Shown here one piece after another: positions 19,067-28,565 of a DNA stretch of 64,000 nt (positions are counted from its first letter, which is position 1; every line of letters begins with the position of its first letter). This DNA comes from an uncultured Christensenella sp. GTDB lineage: Bacteria > Bacillota > Clostridia > Christensenellales > UBA3700. Below the pieces are notes generated by a model. That model ran no database searches and was not told the DNA's origin. It saw only the letters and a program-made list of their open reading frames with translations. A program made the translations under genes and the position numbers. The DNA lies in assembly GCA_910578245.1 (NCBI GenBank), contig CAJTPC010000002.1, positions 62,001-126,000 on the forward strand. Direction: 5' to 3'.

Positions 19067-20062
19067 TTAATTTTGACTAGCTTGCACAGCAGTGATTGCT
19101 ACGACTGCTACTATATCGTCGCTTGTACAACCTCTAGATAAGTCGTTGATAGGTTTTGCAAAACCTTGGCATATCGGTCCGATAGCAGTAGCTCCGCTGA
19201 ATCTCTGCGTAAGTTTGTATCCTATATTGCCCGATTGCAAGTCTGGGAATATAAAGACGTTGGCTTTGCCTGCTACGTCGCTACCGGGGGCTTTAAGTCT
19301 GCCTACCGAAGGAACGATTGCCGCGTCTACCTGCAATTCTCCGTCTACTTCTATCTTAGGAGCCTTCTCCTTTACGAGCTTAGTAGCTTCTACTACCTTG
19401 TCTACAAATTCATGCTTAGCGCTACCCTTGGTGGAGAAGGAAAGCATAGCTACTTTCGGCTCCTTTATACCGGCGAGTTCTCTTGCCGTAGCCGTAGAAG
19501 AAATTGCTATGTCTGCAAGTTGTTCTGCCGTAGGATTTATATTTACGGCGCAGTCGCCGAATACCATTATATCTTGGTCTTTATAAGGCGTACCTTCAAA
19601 AGCCATAAGAAAACAGCTCGATACCGTCTTTATTCCCGGCTTGGTCTTGACAATTGTAAGTCCCGACCTCAATACGTTGCCTGTTGAATTAATTGCGCCT
19701 GCGACCATACCGTCGGCGTCGCCTTTCTTTATCATCATTGCGCCATAGTTGAGATACTTTCTGATTTCCGTCTTAGCGACGTCCAAAGTCATACCCTTTG
19801 CCTTCCTCAATTCGTAAAGCGTATTGGCGTAATCTTCTATATCTGCCGTCAAAGGATTGACAATCTTTATACCCTCAAAATTTGCTTGCGGATACATTAC
19901 TTTCAATTTTTCCTCATCGCCAAGAAGAACAACGTTGGCAATTTTATTATGCACGATAGTTTGCGCCGCTTCAACGGTACGAGGTTCTTCTCCCTCCGCC
20001 AAAACTATGGTCTTGCCAAGTTTTTTTGCTTTGTCAATAATGCTGTCTATAATTTTGCTCAT
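19067..20062 (-). CDS. pta: Phosphate acetyltransferase
   Basis: The 331-residue short (type I, single-domain) enzyme exchanges CoA of acetyl-CoA for phosphate. It starts MSKIIDSIIDKAKKLGK and holds the family blocks KKGDADGMVAGA, VFGDCAVNINPT and FPDLQSGNIGYKL. It is the first gene of the pta-ackA operon and is divergent from tmcAL, with a 132-bp shared upstream region. Confidence 0.97.
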   Translation of the reverse strand: MSKIIDSIIDKAKKLGKTIVLAEGEEPRTVEAAQTIVHNKIANVVLLGDEEKLKVMYPQANFEGIKIVNPLTADIEDYANTLYELRKAKGMTLDVAKTEIRKYLNYGAMMIKKGDADGMVAGAINSTGNVLRSGLTIVKTKPGIKTVSSCFLMAFEGTPYKDQDIMVFGDCAVNINPTAEQLADIAISSTATARELAGIKEPKVAMLSFSTKGSAKHEFVDKVVEATKLVKEKAPKIEVDGELQVDAAIVPSVGRLKAPGSDVAGKANVFIFPDLQSGNIGYKLTQRFSGATAIGPICQGFAKPINDLSRGCTSDDIVAVVAITAVQASQN

Positions 20063-20194
20063 CTCACTACCTCCAAATCACTTTATTTTTAGTCGTGATT
20101 GCTATATAATTAATTTAGTTAAAGTTTTGTGCGACTTTGCACGGCTTTAGTATACTCTTTATGTAAAAAATTGTAAAGAGTTTAAGGAGCAAAA

Positions 20195-21331
20195 ATGAAA
20201 ATTGCCGTCATAATTTGCGAATACAATCCCTTGCAAAACGGGCACGTCTACCACATCTCTCGCGCTTTGAAAGAGTGTGGCAATAGCGTAATTTGCATTA
20301 TGAGCGGTAATTTCACTCAAAGAGGTCAACTGGCGATAGCCGACAAATACAAGCGCGCAGAATGGGCAATCAAGAGCGGCGCGGATATGGTCGTCGAACT
20401 TCCGCCTCAGTACGTCTTGACAACGGCAAAGTATTTTGCTCTCGGAGGAGTGAAAATCGCAAATAAGATTAAAGGCGAAGTAATTCTCACTTTTGGAAGC
20501 GAAATTGGAGATATTAAGACTTTGCAAGATATTGCCAATTTTCAAGAGGACGAAATCTTCGCGTCCAATCTCGATAAAGAACTAAAATCAGGCAACGGCT
20601 ATGCAAAAAGCTACGCAAACGCGCTTGCCAAAACTCACCCTTCCTATGCTCAAGTAATATCTTCTCCCAATAATATTTTGGCGGTGGAATACCTTAAAGC
20701 GCTCAACGACACTCAATCTATCATAACTGCCCACACTGTAGCAAGAATAGGCGGCGGTTATCATCAGACGTCTGCCGATGAATATCCTTCGGCAAGTTGC
20801 GTACGTCAGATGTGGCAAAACTCGGATTTGCAAGCTATATCCCAAGGCATACCTCAATACGTTATGGACTATCTCAAAGAGCTTTCCCCAACGCATTTAC
20901 AAGTCGCATACGATAAGTTGTATTCTATCTTAAAATACAATATCGACAATATGCATTTGCCGGCTGTTCACGGCGTTAAAGAAGGTATAGAAAATAGAAT
21001 TGTCGCTACTCTAAAAAGTAGCGCATCTTGGCAAGATATGCTTGATAAACTCTCTACAAAAAGATATACAGACGCATATTTACTTCGCACTCTAATCAAT
21101 ATACTCATATCCAATACCTATACGGCAGACGACTTGCAATACGATGCAGTGGACTACGTCAACGTACTCGCCGTGGAAAAGAATAAAAGACAATTGCTCT
21201 CTTGCTTTGATTGTCAAGTAATAACCAAGTCGATAGAACTTCAATACGATAGTTTGATAAAGCGCGCAGACAGCGTTTACTCAAGCGTAACTGAGAATGT
21301 AGCGGACCATATGCAAATTATAACGAGATAA
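20195..21331 (+). CDS. tmcAL: tRNA(Met) cytidine acetate ligase
   Basis: This 378-residue YlbM-family enzyme activates acetate with ATP and acetylates C34 of elongator tRNA-Met to ac4C. The nucleotidyltransferase-like N terminus has EYNPLQNGHVYHI (NGH core) and MSGNFTQRGQLAIADKYKRA (in part), typical of the family. An AAGGAGC site lies before the ATG. Its substrate acetate is the product of the divergent pta-ackA operon. In Bacillus the gene is near ylbJ and coaD, as here. Confidence 0.93.
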   Translation: MKIAVIICEYNPLQNGHVYHISRALKECGNSVICIMSGNFTQRGQLAIADKYKRAEWAIKSGADMVVELPPQYVLTTAKYFALGGVKIANKIKGEVILTFGSEIGDIKTLQDIANFQEDEIFASNLDKELKSGNGYAKSYANALAKTHPSYAQVISSPNNILAVEYLKALNDTQSIITAHTVARIGGGYHQTSADEYPSASCVRQMWQNSDLQAISQGIPQYVMDYLKELSPTHLQVAYDKLYSILKYNIDNMHLPAVHGVKEGIENRIVATLKSSASWQDMLDKLSTKRYTDAYLLRTLINILISNTYTADDLQYDAVDYVNVLAVEKNKRQLLSCFDCQVITKSIELQYDSLIKRADSVYSSVTENVADHMQIITR

Positions 21332-21405
21332 ATAGCCGTTGTTCGCAGCTATACAAAGCCAAATCGTAATATCATATTTCCCAATTATTCGCCATATATT
21401 TTTAT

Positions 21406-22395
21406 ATGTTTACTCTCACAAAAAAGGCAAGAAAAGCTCTACCGCTTTCGCTGATAATATGCTTTTTCATATGCTGTCTGGTAATAAATCCGCAAAGATA
21501 TATCCAAAGCATTTTCAGCGGTATGTTGCTCTTTGCAAAAAACGTAGCGCCTGCGCTATTTCCTTTTTTCTTCTTCACAAAACTTCTTACGGGTCTAGGC
21601 GGAGCAAGCGCTCTGGGAAAAGCTCTCAAAAAACCGGTTTCCAAATTATACAACGCTCCTCAAGAGAGCGGTTATATCCTAGTTATGAGTCTAATATCAG
21701 GGTACCCTATAGGCGCAAAACTAATAAGCGACTTTTATGAGAACGGCAACTTTACGATAGACAATTGCAAAAAAGTATCGTCTTTCACCTCGACTTCGGG
21801 ACCTCTATTCGTAGTGGGTACGGTCGGTACGCTAATGCTGTCATCTCCGAAGGCGGGTTACGTACTTTTCCTGTGCCACGCCTTGGGCGCGCTAATCAAC
21901 GGCTTGATATACCGCGGTCGCAAGAGTGAAAACAAACTTATGTCAATGCCCTCTACTCAAGACGATGACAACCTTCTCAACAAGTCTATCACGTCCTCTA
22001 TTCTCTCCGTCCTTGTCGTAGGCGGTTATATAGCCATTTTCAGTATGATTATCGACATTGCAATAGACTTGAAAATAGTAGACGGATTGGCTTTTTTGCT
22101 TGCAAAACCTTTGTCGCTCTTTAACTTATCTCCTCAAATAGCAGAAGCTACCGTCATTTCGTTTATCGAGATTACCAGAGGATGTCAAACTTTTGCGCAA
22201 AGCGGAGTAAGCATAAAAATAATCCTGCCGTTTATTGCAGGACTACTCTCGTTCGGCGGTCTTTCTATTACCTTTCAATCGCTGACTTTTCTCAAAAGTT
22301 GTAAGGTCAAGACGTCATATTATCTGCTTGTAAAACTTACTCAAGCGATCATAACTTTCGTCATATCGCTTGGTATTGTAGAAATCTTTTATTGA
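21406..22395 (+). CDS. ylbJ: YlbJ-like sporulation integral membrane protein
   Basis: The 329-residue protein has about eight membrane helices and the nucleoside-recognition-type motifs FAKNVAPALFPFFF and SLISGYPIGAKLISDFYE, plus FTSTSGPLFVVGTVG. It matches the YlbJ/SpoIIM-like family needed for sporulation in Bacillus; its transport substrate is unknown. Position next to tmcAL and facing the rsmD-coaD fusion repeats the Bacillus ylb cluster. Its 3' end overlaps the convergent coiled-coil gene by 7 bp. Sporulation of this organism is not shown by the window. Confidence 0.85.
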   Translation: MFTLTKKARKALPLSLIICFFICCLVINPQRYIQSIFSGMLLFAKNVAPALFPFFFFTKLLTGLGGASALGKALKKPVSKLYNAPQESGYILVMSLISGYPIGAKLISDFYENGNFTIDNCKKVSSFTSTSGPLFVVGTVGTLMLSSPKAGYVLFLCHALGALINGLIYRGRKSENKLMSMPSTQDDDNLLNKSITSSILSVLVVGGYIAIFSMIIDIAIDLKIVDGLAFLLAKPLSLFNLSPQIAEATVISFIEITRGCQTFAQSGVSIKIILPFIAGLLSFGGLSITFQSLTFLKSCKVKTSYYLLVKLTQAIITFVISLGIVEIFY

Positions 22396-22874
22396 TTTCC
22401 ATCTTCACCTTCGGATCTTTCATCGGCAACGTAAAGGCTATTGCGTTTAGCGTATACCTTATTGAGCATATCTCTCATAGAATTTTCCACGTCTAGGTAC
22501 AGCGAATTGACTTGCTCGTAACTCTGCTCGACTAGATTATCTGCGTATGCTCCTGCGTTGTTGACGAGTTCGCTAGCCTGCATTTGCGCCTCTCTCATTA
22601 TTTCGCTTTCTGCTACAAGTCGCATGGCTTCTTGCTTTGCTTCCTCAATAATATTCTGCGCTTCTTTCTCGGCTTCTGCTTTTATATTATCGCAATCGCG
22701 CAACAATACGGTTGCCTCCGCAAGTTCGTTGGGAAGTTGATTTCTTATCTGTTGCAATATACCTAGACACGTATTGGCGTCAACAAGTCGCATATTGGAA
22801 AACATCTGCTTTTTACCGTTGTTGACAGTTTCCTCCAACCTGTCCAAAAGTCTGCTTATCGTCATCGTATTCAT
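22389..22874 (-). CDS. DivIVA-like/ATP synthase b-like coiled-coil protein
   Basis: The 161-residue protein is mostly one long helix; residues 65-110 are Ala/Glu-rich heptads (AEAEKEAQNIIEEAKQEAMR). Proteins of this kind often follow coaD in Clostridia and are annotated as ATPase or DivIVA-like, without known function. Its ATG overlaps the stop of the rsmD-coaD gene by four bases (ATGA), so translation is coupled. Confidence 0.75.
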   Translation of the reverse strand: MNTMTISRLLDRLEETVNNGKKQMFSNMRLVDANTCLGILQQIRNQLPNELAEATVLLRDCDNIKAEAEKEAQNIIEEAKQEAMRLVAESEIMREAQMQASELVNNAGAYADNLVEQSYEQVNSLYLDVENSMRDMLNKVYAKRNSLYVADERSEGEDGNQ

Positions 22875-23869
22875 AGTTTCTCCTTATAAACCTTGACAAC
22901 GGCTCTGGCTACGCCGTCAGGCAAATATTTTTTTATATCCTCGCTCGCTTTGAGTTTCTCTCTTATAAGCGAAGAAGAGATTTCTCTTATGCCTTCTACA
23001 AGTTGAGTATCCAAGCCGTGTTCTTTATTAAACTCAGCCATTTCCTCCTCGTACTTTAGATCGCTTGAGTTGCGATACCCTCTATACACGATATTTATAT
23101 TGTTTTTTTTGCAATACTCGTATACGTATCCGTCGCATACGTCAACCGTCACGTTTAGATAGTCATTGACGGCAAGTTTTGCAAATGCCACTCTCTCTTC
23201 TAAAGAAAACAAATAGTTCTTATCCGGATTGCAAGCAAGCAGTATTACCGCCTCGTCATACGTATCAAGCGCCCTGTCAAGCACGTCCAAATGTCCCTTC
23301 GTGATTGGATCGTAACTTCCCGCTAACGCCGTCTTACCTCTCGACTTAGCGATATAGTCTACGGTAACTATCCCAAAGCGTTTGCGCTTTGCGATACACA
23401 TACCGCTTGGCAAAGTATATTCTTTATCGGAGTGTTCGTATATTATAAAGCCTCCGTCTGCAAGCAAGTCTTTTTCCTTGACGATTTGGCATATATCCTC
23501 GATATAATCGCTCTTGTATGGCGGATCAACGAAGATAAAATCCCACTTTCCGTCTGCCGTAAACAAAGTATCGCGCCAATCGCGATTGACAACTTTATGT
23601 TTTTCTGAAATCCCTTTCAGATTGCCTTGCGTAAGAGAAATCGATGACTTACTCGCGTCGGCGAAAAGCGTATAACTCGCTCCTCGGCTAATAGCCTCGA
23701 TTCCCATAGAACCGCTACCGCAGAACAAGTCGAGAAATCTACTGCCGGCTACGTCAAATTGAATGACGTTGAAGATACTCTCTTTGACTTTGTCGCCCGT
23801 GGGTCGCACGTCGTTACCGATCGGAGAATTAAGTCTTTTCCCTCTATATTTACCGCTTATTACTCTCAT
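22871..23869 (-). CDS. coaD: RsmD-CoaD fusion: 16S rRNA m2G966 methyltransferase and phosphopantetheine adenylyltransferase
   Basis: This 332-residue protein joins two enzymes. Residues 1-178 are RsmD: MRVISGKYRGKRL start, SAM motif DLFCGSGSMGIEAI (48-60) and catalytic DPPY (115-118), for N2-methylation of G966 in 16S rRNA. Residues 179-332 are CoaD: AGSYDPITKGHLDV with the TxGH motif (190-193) and EISSSLIREKL near the C terminus, the fourth step of CoA synthesis. The two are usually adjacent separate genes (ylbH, coaD). No Met or ribosome binding site is seen at the junction (AKSRGKTALAGS). Confidence 0.93.
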   Translation of the reverse strand: MRVISGKYRGKRLNSPIGNDVRPTGDKVKESIFNVIQFDVAGSRFLDLFCGSGSMGIEAISRGASYTLFADASKSSISLTQGNLKGISEKHKVVNRDWRDTLFTADGKWDFIFVDPPYKSDYIEDICQIVKEKDLLADGGFIIYEHSDKEYTLPSGMCIAKRKRFGIVTVDYIAKSRGKTALAGSYDPITKGHLDVLDRALDTYDEAVILLACNPDKNYLFSLEERVAFAKLAVNDYLNVTVDVCDGYVYEYCKKNNINIVYRGYRNSSDLKYEEEMAEFNKEHGLDTQLVEGIREISSSLIREKLKASEDIKKYLPDGVARAVVKVYKEKL

Positions 23870-23900
23870 ACTTTACAAGGCTGTTCCTTAATAAATCTAT

Positions 23901-24434
23901 TTATTTAATTACTCCAACGGGCGTGATTACTAAGTCTAGAGGCTTGTCCCATTTATCGCAAATCACTTCGTCCAATACTTGTTCTTCAAAGGCAAGACCG
24001 ACTTTGAAAGTATCTACGCTTGCAAAATATCTGTCGTAATATCCTTTGCCTTTGCCAAGCCTGTTGAGTTTTTTATCCGCTCCCAAAAGAGGAGTAATCG
24101 TCACGGCAGGTCTGACGTCCTTTGGCGACAATCTTTCGCCTATAGGCTCTGATATGCCCCAACTACCCGCTTGATACTTAGTATCCTTATTCACCTTTAC
24201 GAGCGCTATATCTTCGCCGTCAACGACAGGAAGATATACCTGCCTACTCTTGCTAAAATACTCTATAATAGCTTTAGTGTCCACTTCGCTTGGCAGAGAA
24301 TTGTATATGCATATGCTTCCGCTCGGCAATGACGTATCTTGCAAAATACTTGCAATTTTTTCGCTTTGGCTCGCTTTGTCGGATATGTTTGCAACGATAG
24401 TTCTCAAAGCCTTTCTCTGCGATGACTTATCCAT
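23901..24434 (-). CDS. 5-formyltetrahydrofolate cyclo-ligase
   Basis: The 177-residue enzyme converts 5-formyl-THF to 5,10-methenyl-THF using ATP. The C-terminal block LLGADKKLNRLGKGKGYYDR is diagnostic for the YgfA/MTHFS family. The N terminus (KSSQRKALR) supplies the usual basic helix. It starts right at the stop of the hydratase gene (24435), so the two are co-transcribed. Confidence 0.93.
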   Translation of the reverse strand: MDKSSQRKALRTIVANISDKASQSEKIASILQDTSLPSGSICIYNSLPSEVDTKAIIEYFSKSRQVYLPVVDGEDIALVKVNKDTKYQAGSWGISEPIGERLSPKDVRPAVTITPLLGADKKLNRLGKGKGYYDRYFASVDTFKVGLAFEEQVLDEVICDKWDKPLDLVITPVGVIK

Positions 24435-26690
24435 TTATTTTTTTGCCTTATAATAGTTTATTAAACAACCTTTGGATATAATCTCTCTCTCGTCCGCCGT
24501 CAACGCGTCTACAGTCAAAACAGTGTCTAGTACTTCGCTACCTCGTACTATCTTAGCCTTAAACTCGCAACCGCCGTTGTCGATAGTATTTTTGACGTCA
24601 TAAACGACTATTATATCATCGTCTTGATAACTCTCTTGCGAAAGAAATGGGAGCATACCCCAATTTATAAGATTGGAGCGATATCTCTTGGTTGCGTACT
24701 CCTTAGCGATATTGCATACTCCGCCAAGCACTCTCTGACAGCTAGCCGCCTGTTCTCTTGCGCTTCCGTCGCCGGGTTTTACTGCGTATACACCGCTACC
24801 TATCGATACGCTGCCCTTGAGCTGTACGCCGGCTTTCTTAACTGCGTCAAGATATTCTCCGCCAAGCCCGTTTGTTCTTCTGTCAAGTTCGCCCTCAAAG
24901 ACCTTCTTCGCTTTGCCGACATAGTCCGGACATTTTCTTGAAAGCGCAAATTCTGCAAGTTTCATTGGGTTGGAACGGTAACTCGACGTTTCGCCCGACG
25001 GAATAAGTTCATCGGTAGTAGTGACAGGGTCGTTGATGACCGCGCTTAATTTAACTACGATATTGTCAGTCAACTCTATTACTTCCGGCCAGTCGCAGAT
25101 ATTGGGACCGTACTCTAGATTTGCGTCTTTATCGGCTTTGCCCCAGCCGTTGTACACTCTCTTTTCATATATGGATTTATCATATTCAAAAGCAGGAATT
25201 GTATTGTCATAGTCCATATCCATTGCGCTGGTAAGAACTCCGCCGTTCGACGCCGTAGCCGCAATAGAACGCGCGTCCATAAGAGCGACCGATGCAATCT
25301 GACCGCCGGCAGGTTTGCTTCCCTCTCTCGACTCGAAGTTTCGGGTAGTATGTCTGATAGACAAAGCGTTGTTGGCAGGCACGTCGCCTGCGCCGAAGCA
25401 CGGACCGCAAAAAGCGCTCTTTACGTTGGCTCCGCTCTTGACAAGTTGAGCAATTGCGCCCTTCTTAAGCAAGTCGTAATATACCGGCGTAGATGACGGA
25501 TACACGCTCAGAGTGAACTTGCCGTCGCCCACGGCTTTGCCGTTAAGAATTGAACTTGCCTCGATAATATTGTCGTACGTACCGCCCGCGCAACCTGCAA
25601 TTATACCCTGCTCAACTCTAATTTTTCCATCGACAACCTTATCAGTCAACTTAAAATTAATTTTATTGTTGTTGAGCAATTCGTTGCATTTTTTCTCTAC
25701 CGCCGAAAGAATATCCATAGGATTGTCTATCACGTCTTGCAAATTGTATACGTTGGACGGGTGGAAAGGCAGAGCAATTTGCGGAACTACCTTTGACAAA
25801 TCTACATCCACTACGCCATCGTAATAAGCGAGTTTTTGAGGAGTAATGACAGCGTAATCGTCAAGTCTGCCTCTCACTCCGTAATAATTCTTGACTTCAT
25901 TATCATCAGTCGTCCATATAGACGTCAGACAAGTGGTTTCCGTTGTCATTACGTCTATGCCTATGCGGTACTCTATCGGCAAGTTCTTAATACCCTCGCC
26001 CACGAATTCCATAACCTTGTTCTTGACAAAACCGCCTTTGAATACTGCGCCTATAATTGCAAGCGCAACGTCTTGCGGACCCACGCCCTTTCTCGGCGCT
26101 CCCGTCAAGTGAATAGCAACGACTTCGGGATATTTAATGTCATACGTACGGCAAAGAAGCTGTTTTACAAGTTCAGGTCCGCCTTCGCCGACTGCCATAG
26201 TACCCAAAGCGCCATATCTCGTGTGAGAGTCTGAACCCAATATCATCTTTCCGCAACCGGACATACATTCGCGCATATAGGTATGTATTACCGCTTGATG
26301 GGGCGGTACGAATATCCCGCCGTATTTCTTAGCCGCGGACAAACCGAATACATGGTCGTCCTCATTAATAGTACCGCCGACGGCGCAAAGCGAATTGTGG
26401 CAGTTGGTCAACACGTAAGGTATAGGAAATTCTTTTAGACCGCTTGCCTTTGCCGTCTGAATAATACCTACGTAGGTAATATCGTGCGATGCCAAAGCGT
26501 CGAACTTGATTTGAAGAGGTTGTCCCTTTTGCGTAGTCGGCAACGTGTTGTGCTTTGCCAATATGCCGTACGCCATAGTTCCCTTATAGGCTTCGTCTAT
26601 AGTCTTTGCGTCGACGCCCTTTGCCTTTAATTCGTCCAAAGACGTGAATTTGCCGTCCAAGTAATACTGTCCTTGCTTTAGTTGTATCAT
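24435..26690 (-). CDS. Aconitase-family hydratase (YbhJ-like)
   Basis: This 751-residue protein has the aconitase fold: GSDSHTRYGALGTMAVGEGG, then CAGGTYDNI and CGPCFGAGDVPANN, which supply Cys ligands for a 4Fe-4S cluster. The length and the C-terminal swivel domain match the hydratase/YbhJ group, whose substrate is not established; it is not a standard TCA aconitase. I place the start at 26690 (MIQLKQGQYYLDG), with GGAGATACG upstream; a longer frame to 26798 has no ribosome binding site and runs into the intergenic repeat. Confidence 0.88.
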   Translation of the reverse strand: MIQLKQGQYYLDGKFTSLDELKAKGVDAKTIDEAYKGTMAYGILAKHNTLPTTQKGQPLQIKFDALASHDITYVGIIQTAKASGLKEFPIPYVLTNCHNSLCAVGGTINEDDHVFGLSAAKKYGGIFVPPHQAVIHTYMRECMSGCGKMILGSDSHTRYGALGTMAVGEGGPELVKQLLCRTYDIKYPEVVAIHLTGAPRKGVGPQDVALAIIGAVFKGGFVKNKVMEFVGEGIKNLPIEYRIGIDVMTTETTCLTSIWTTDDNEVKNYYGVRGRLDDYAVITPQKLAYYDGVVDVDLSKVVPQIALPFHPSNVYNLQDVIDNPMDILSAVEKKCNELLNNNKINFKLTDKVVDGKIRVEQGIIAGCAGGTYDNIIEASSILNGKAVGDGKFTLSVYPSSTPVYYDLLKKGAIAQLVKSGANVKSAFCGPCFGAGDVPANNALSIRHTTRNFESREGSKPAGGQIASVALMDARSIAATASNGGVLTSAMDMDYDNTIPAFEYDKSIYEKRVYNGWGKADKDANLEYGPNICDWPEVIELTDNIVVKLSAVINDPVTTTDELIPSGETSSYRSNPMKLAEFALSRKCPDYVGKAKKVFEGELDRRTNGLGGEYLDAVKKAGVQLKGSVSIGSGVYAVKPGDGSAREQAASCQRVLGGVCNIAKEYATKRYRSNLINWGMLPFLSQESYQDDDIIVVYDVKNTIDNGGCEFKAKIVRGSEVLDTVLTVDALTADEREIISKGCLINYYKAKK

Positions 26691-26994
26691 ATCGTATCTC
26701 CAAAAATGATTGTAGTATTGTTTTTTTATTGCTGTCACCTTGAGCGAGTCCGCATTTTTTATACTGTTGAGATTTCTCAACTTCGGTCGAAATGACATAA
26801 AGAACGCTAGACGCGACCGCAGAGATTGGTCGTATTTTTGTCCGCGCCGGGGCGAGATGAAATCGCCAAGCGTACTACATGTACACGTCGACTTCTCGAG
26901 TCCCGAGGTTAGGACAAAAAGACGGCGGATATAAGCGGTAGCTTAACAAATTTATTATAGCCTATATTTTCATATATTGCAAGTCAATGTATTG
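26691..26994. repeat. Intergenic repeat-like block
   Basis: The segment 26732-26802 holds TGTCACCTTGAGCGAG facing TCGGTCGAAATGACA in inverted orientation. The TGTCACC.TGAGCG core recurs at 42848-42877, as in dispersed intergenic repeats of gut Clostridia. The following 26805-26940 is visibly more GC-rich than other gaps and contains a small CGACC/GGTCG hairpin (about 26814-26833). A 64-codon frame across it looks spurious. Function unknown. Confidence 0.5.
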
Positions 26995-27939
26995 TCACTT
27001 GCAGGCTTTTTTTACGACGTACTTTTGACAAAAACCTATTGGGTGGTAGGACTGCTTTGACTTACGCAATCCCTCCAAGCCCATATCCTCTTGGCGATTG
27101 ATTACTCTCACCTGCTCAAAATGCTTTTGCGCAAAGGCTTGGCATAGATAAGAATACACGCCGTCATAATTTATATCACCTTTTTCTATATGCGTAATTC
27201 CCACGCTTGACGGAGTGATTTCTCCCAAAGAAAAGCCTATAATCTTACCTTGATATTCTATCACATCGGCAAAATAATTTTCGTACTTTCCGATGAATTG
27301 CAGAGCCAAAGAAATTACGCTGATTTCATCGTTTGCCATTTCGTCAAAATCTTTATCGTCGAACTCCTTACTCTCTTCCCAACCGTTGATAAAAGCCAAA
27401 ACTTTGTCTTTATCGTCTGCGGTATATGAGCGAAATACCGTTCCGCCCTCCTCGTTGGGTCTGTAAGCCTTGATAAAATTATTGACGTGATTGCGCTTGG
27501 AATGGAGTTTTTTACCTGCGTACGTGATAAGACTTTGGGGATTGTAGAGATATTCGGCGTAATCTTGGTTTAAGACGTACTCGTAATTATCCCCCAATAT
27601 ATCAACGTACTCTTGCGGAGTGGACATGACGTACATGTTCTGACCTTCCGACTTGCAAAAGTCTTCAATCTTGCCATAAGCATATTTGATTTTTTCTATT
27701 ACGCAAAGCGGAGGCAGATAAATATACCCGTCGCGAACGCCGTCCTCGTTGAATTTATCGTGAGGTCTGAATCGCAGATAAATGACTCCGTCTTCCTCGG
27801 CAATCTGCATGCTTTTGTAATTAAAGAAGTCCCAACCCTTAAGATAAAGGAGAGAATACTCGCTGCCGTCATAGTCGGTAAGCATTTGAATTCTTGCTAT
27901 ATTTGAAAAGTCCTCGTCGTTAATTGCTCTAAATAGCAT
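26995..27939 (-). CDS. DUF2156 (phosphatidylglycerol lysyltransferase C-terminal-like) protein
   Basis: The 314-residue cytoplasmic protein consists of two GNAT-like halves typical of DUF2156 (LYNPQSLITYAGKKLHSKRN, then NGWEESKEFDD and IIGFSLGEITPSSVGITHIE). The family is related to the aminoacyltransferase domain of MprF, but this protein lacks the membrane part. Substrate unknown; a nucleotide- or lipid-linked acyl transfer is only inferred. Confidence 0.8.
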   Translation of the reverse strand: MLFRAINDEDFSNIARIQMLTDYDGSEYSLLYLKGWDFFNYKSMQIAEEDGVIYLRFRPHDKFNEDGVRDGYIYLPPLCVIEKIKYAYGKIEDFCKSEGQNMYVMSTPQEYVDILGDNYEYVLNQDYAEYLYNPQSLITYAGKKLHSKRNHVNNFIKAYRPNEEGGTVFRSYTADDKDKVLAFINGWEESKEFDDKDFDEMANDEISVISLALQFIGKYENYFADVIEYQGKIIGFSLGEITPSSVGITHIEKGDINYDGVYSYLCQAFAQKHFEQVRVINRQEDMGLEGLRKSKQSYHPIGFCQKYVVKKACK

Positions 27940-27991
27940 AATTTCCTTATTTTTAGTTGTACGTATTCTAATTTATGTGTATAATTGAAGT

Positions 27992-28501
27992 ATGAAAAAA
28001 TTTTATCCTTTCAAACAAAAAACTTGGATATATATTCTCTCGATACTTGCAATTATTATATTGTTAATTTTTATGATTGTCAAGATTTTAGGCGTTGCCG
28101 GCGCAGGGAATTTAGTATCCTATCACCATACGGAAGACATAGTCGCGACCGTCATAATGGGCGTAGTTGCGATACTGCTCTCGGTTTTCGTTTTCTTATG
28201 CGGATTACGTCTTGGCAAAAATCACGTATTCTACGTAATGGGCTTTTTGGTAGAGCGTATCAAATACGAAGATATTATCGTGATAAATATGGACACCGCA
28301 GGAGAATTTATGCTGATATATTATAAGGTTAAAAGACGCGGTATGGTCAAGGATAATAAGACGGGAATAAACGCCGACGTAATCATGGTCAATTGCAAAA
28401 AACAATATTTTGACAATATAATTGACGGTTTGAGGGCAAAGCAACCCTCGCTTGTAGTGGAATTCATAACAAAAGGAGATAAAAAGGCTTTGAATAAGTG
28501 A
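27992..28501 (+). CDS. Small membrane protein with PH-like domain
   Basis: The 169-residue protein has two membrane segments (about 10-30 and 52-74) followed by a soluble part (KYEDIIVINMDTAGEFMLIY) resembling bacterial PH-like domains. It precedes rdgB in the same direction. Function unknown. Confidence 0.65.
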   Translation: MKKFYPFKQKTWIYILSILAIIILLIFMIVKILGVAGAGNLVSYHHTEDIVATVIMGVVAILLSVFVFLCGLRLGKNHVFYVMGFLVERIKYEDIIVINMDTAGEFMLIYYKVKRRGMVKDNKTGINADVIMVNCKKQYFDNIIDGLRAKQPSLVVEFITKGDKKALNK

Positions 28502-28565
28502 CAGATAAAATTGCGCAAATCAGCGGCAATCTCTCACAAGAACTTATGAAAAGACTATAAAACAA

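Noticed and set aside
26691..26798. Longer N terminus of the hydratase from 26798
   Set aside because: The extra 36 residues derive from the intergenic repeat; the ATG at 26690 has its own ribosome binding site and the family's start.
26740..26934. 64-codon frame in the intergenic block
   Set aside because: It crosses repeat-like sequence, lacks a ribosome binding site and has unnatural composition.
28499..28561. 20-codon GTG frame overlapping the end of the PH-like gene
   Set aside because: Too short to support; it may only be leftover sequence before rdgB.
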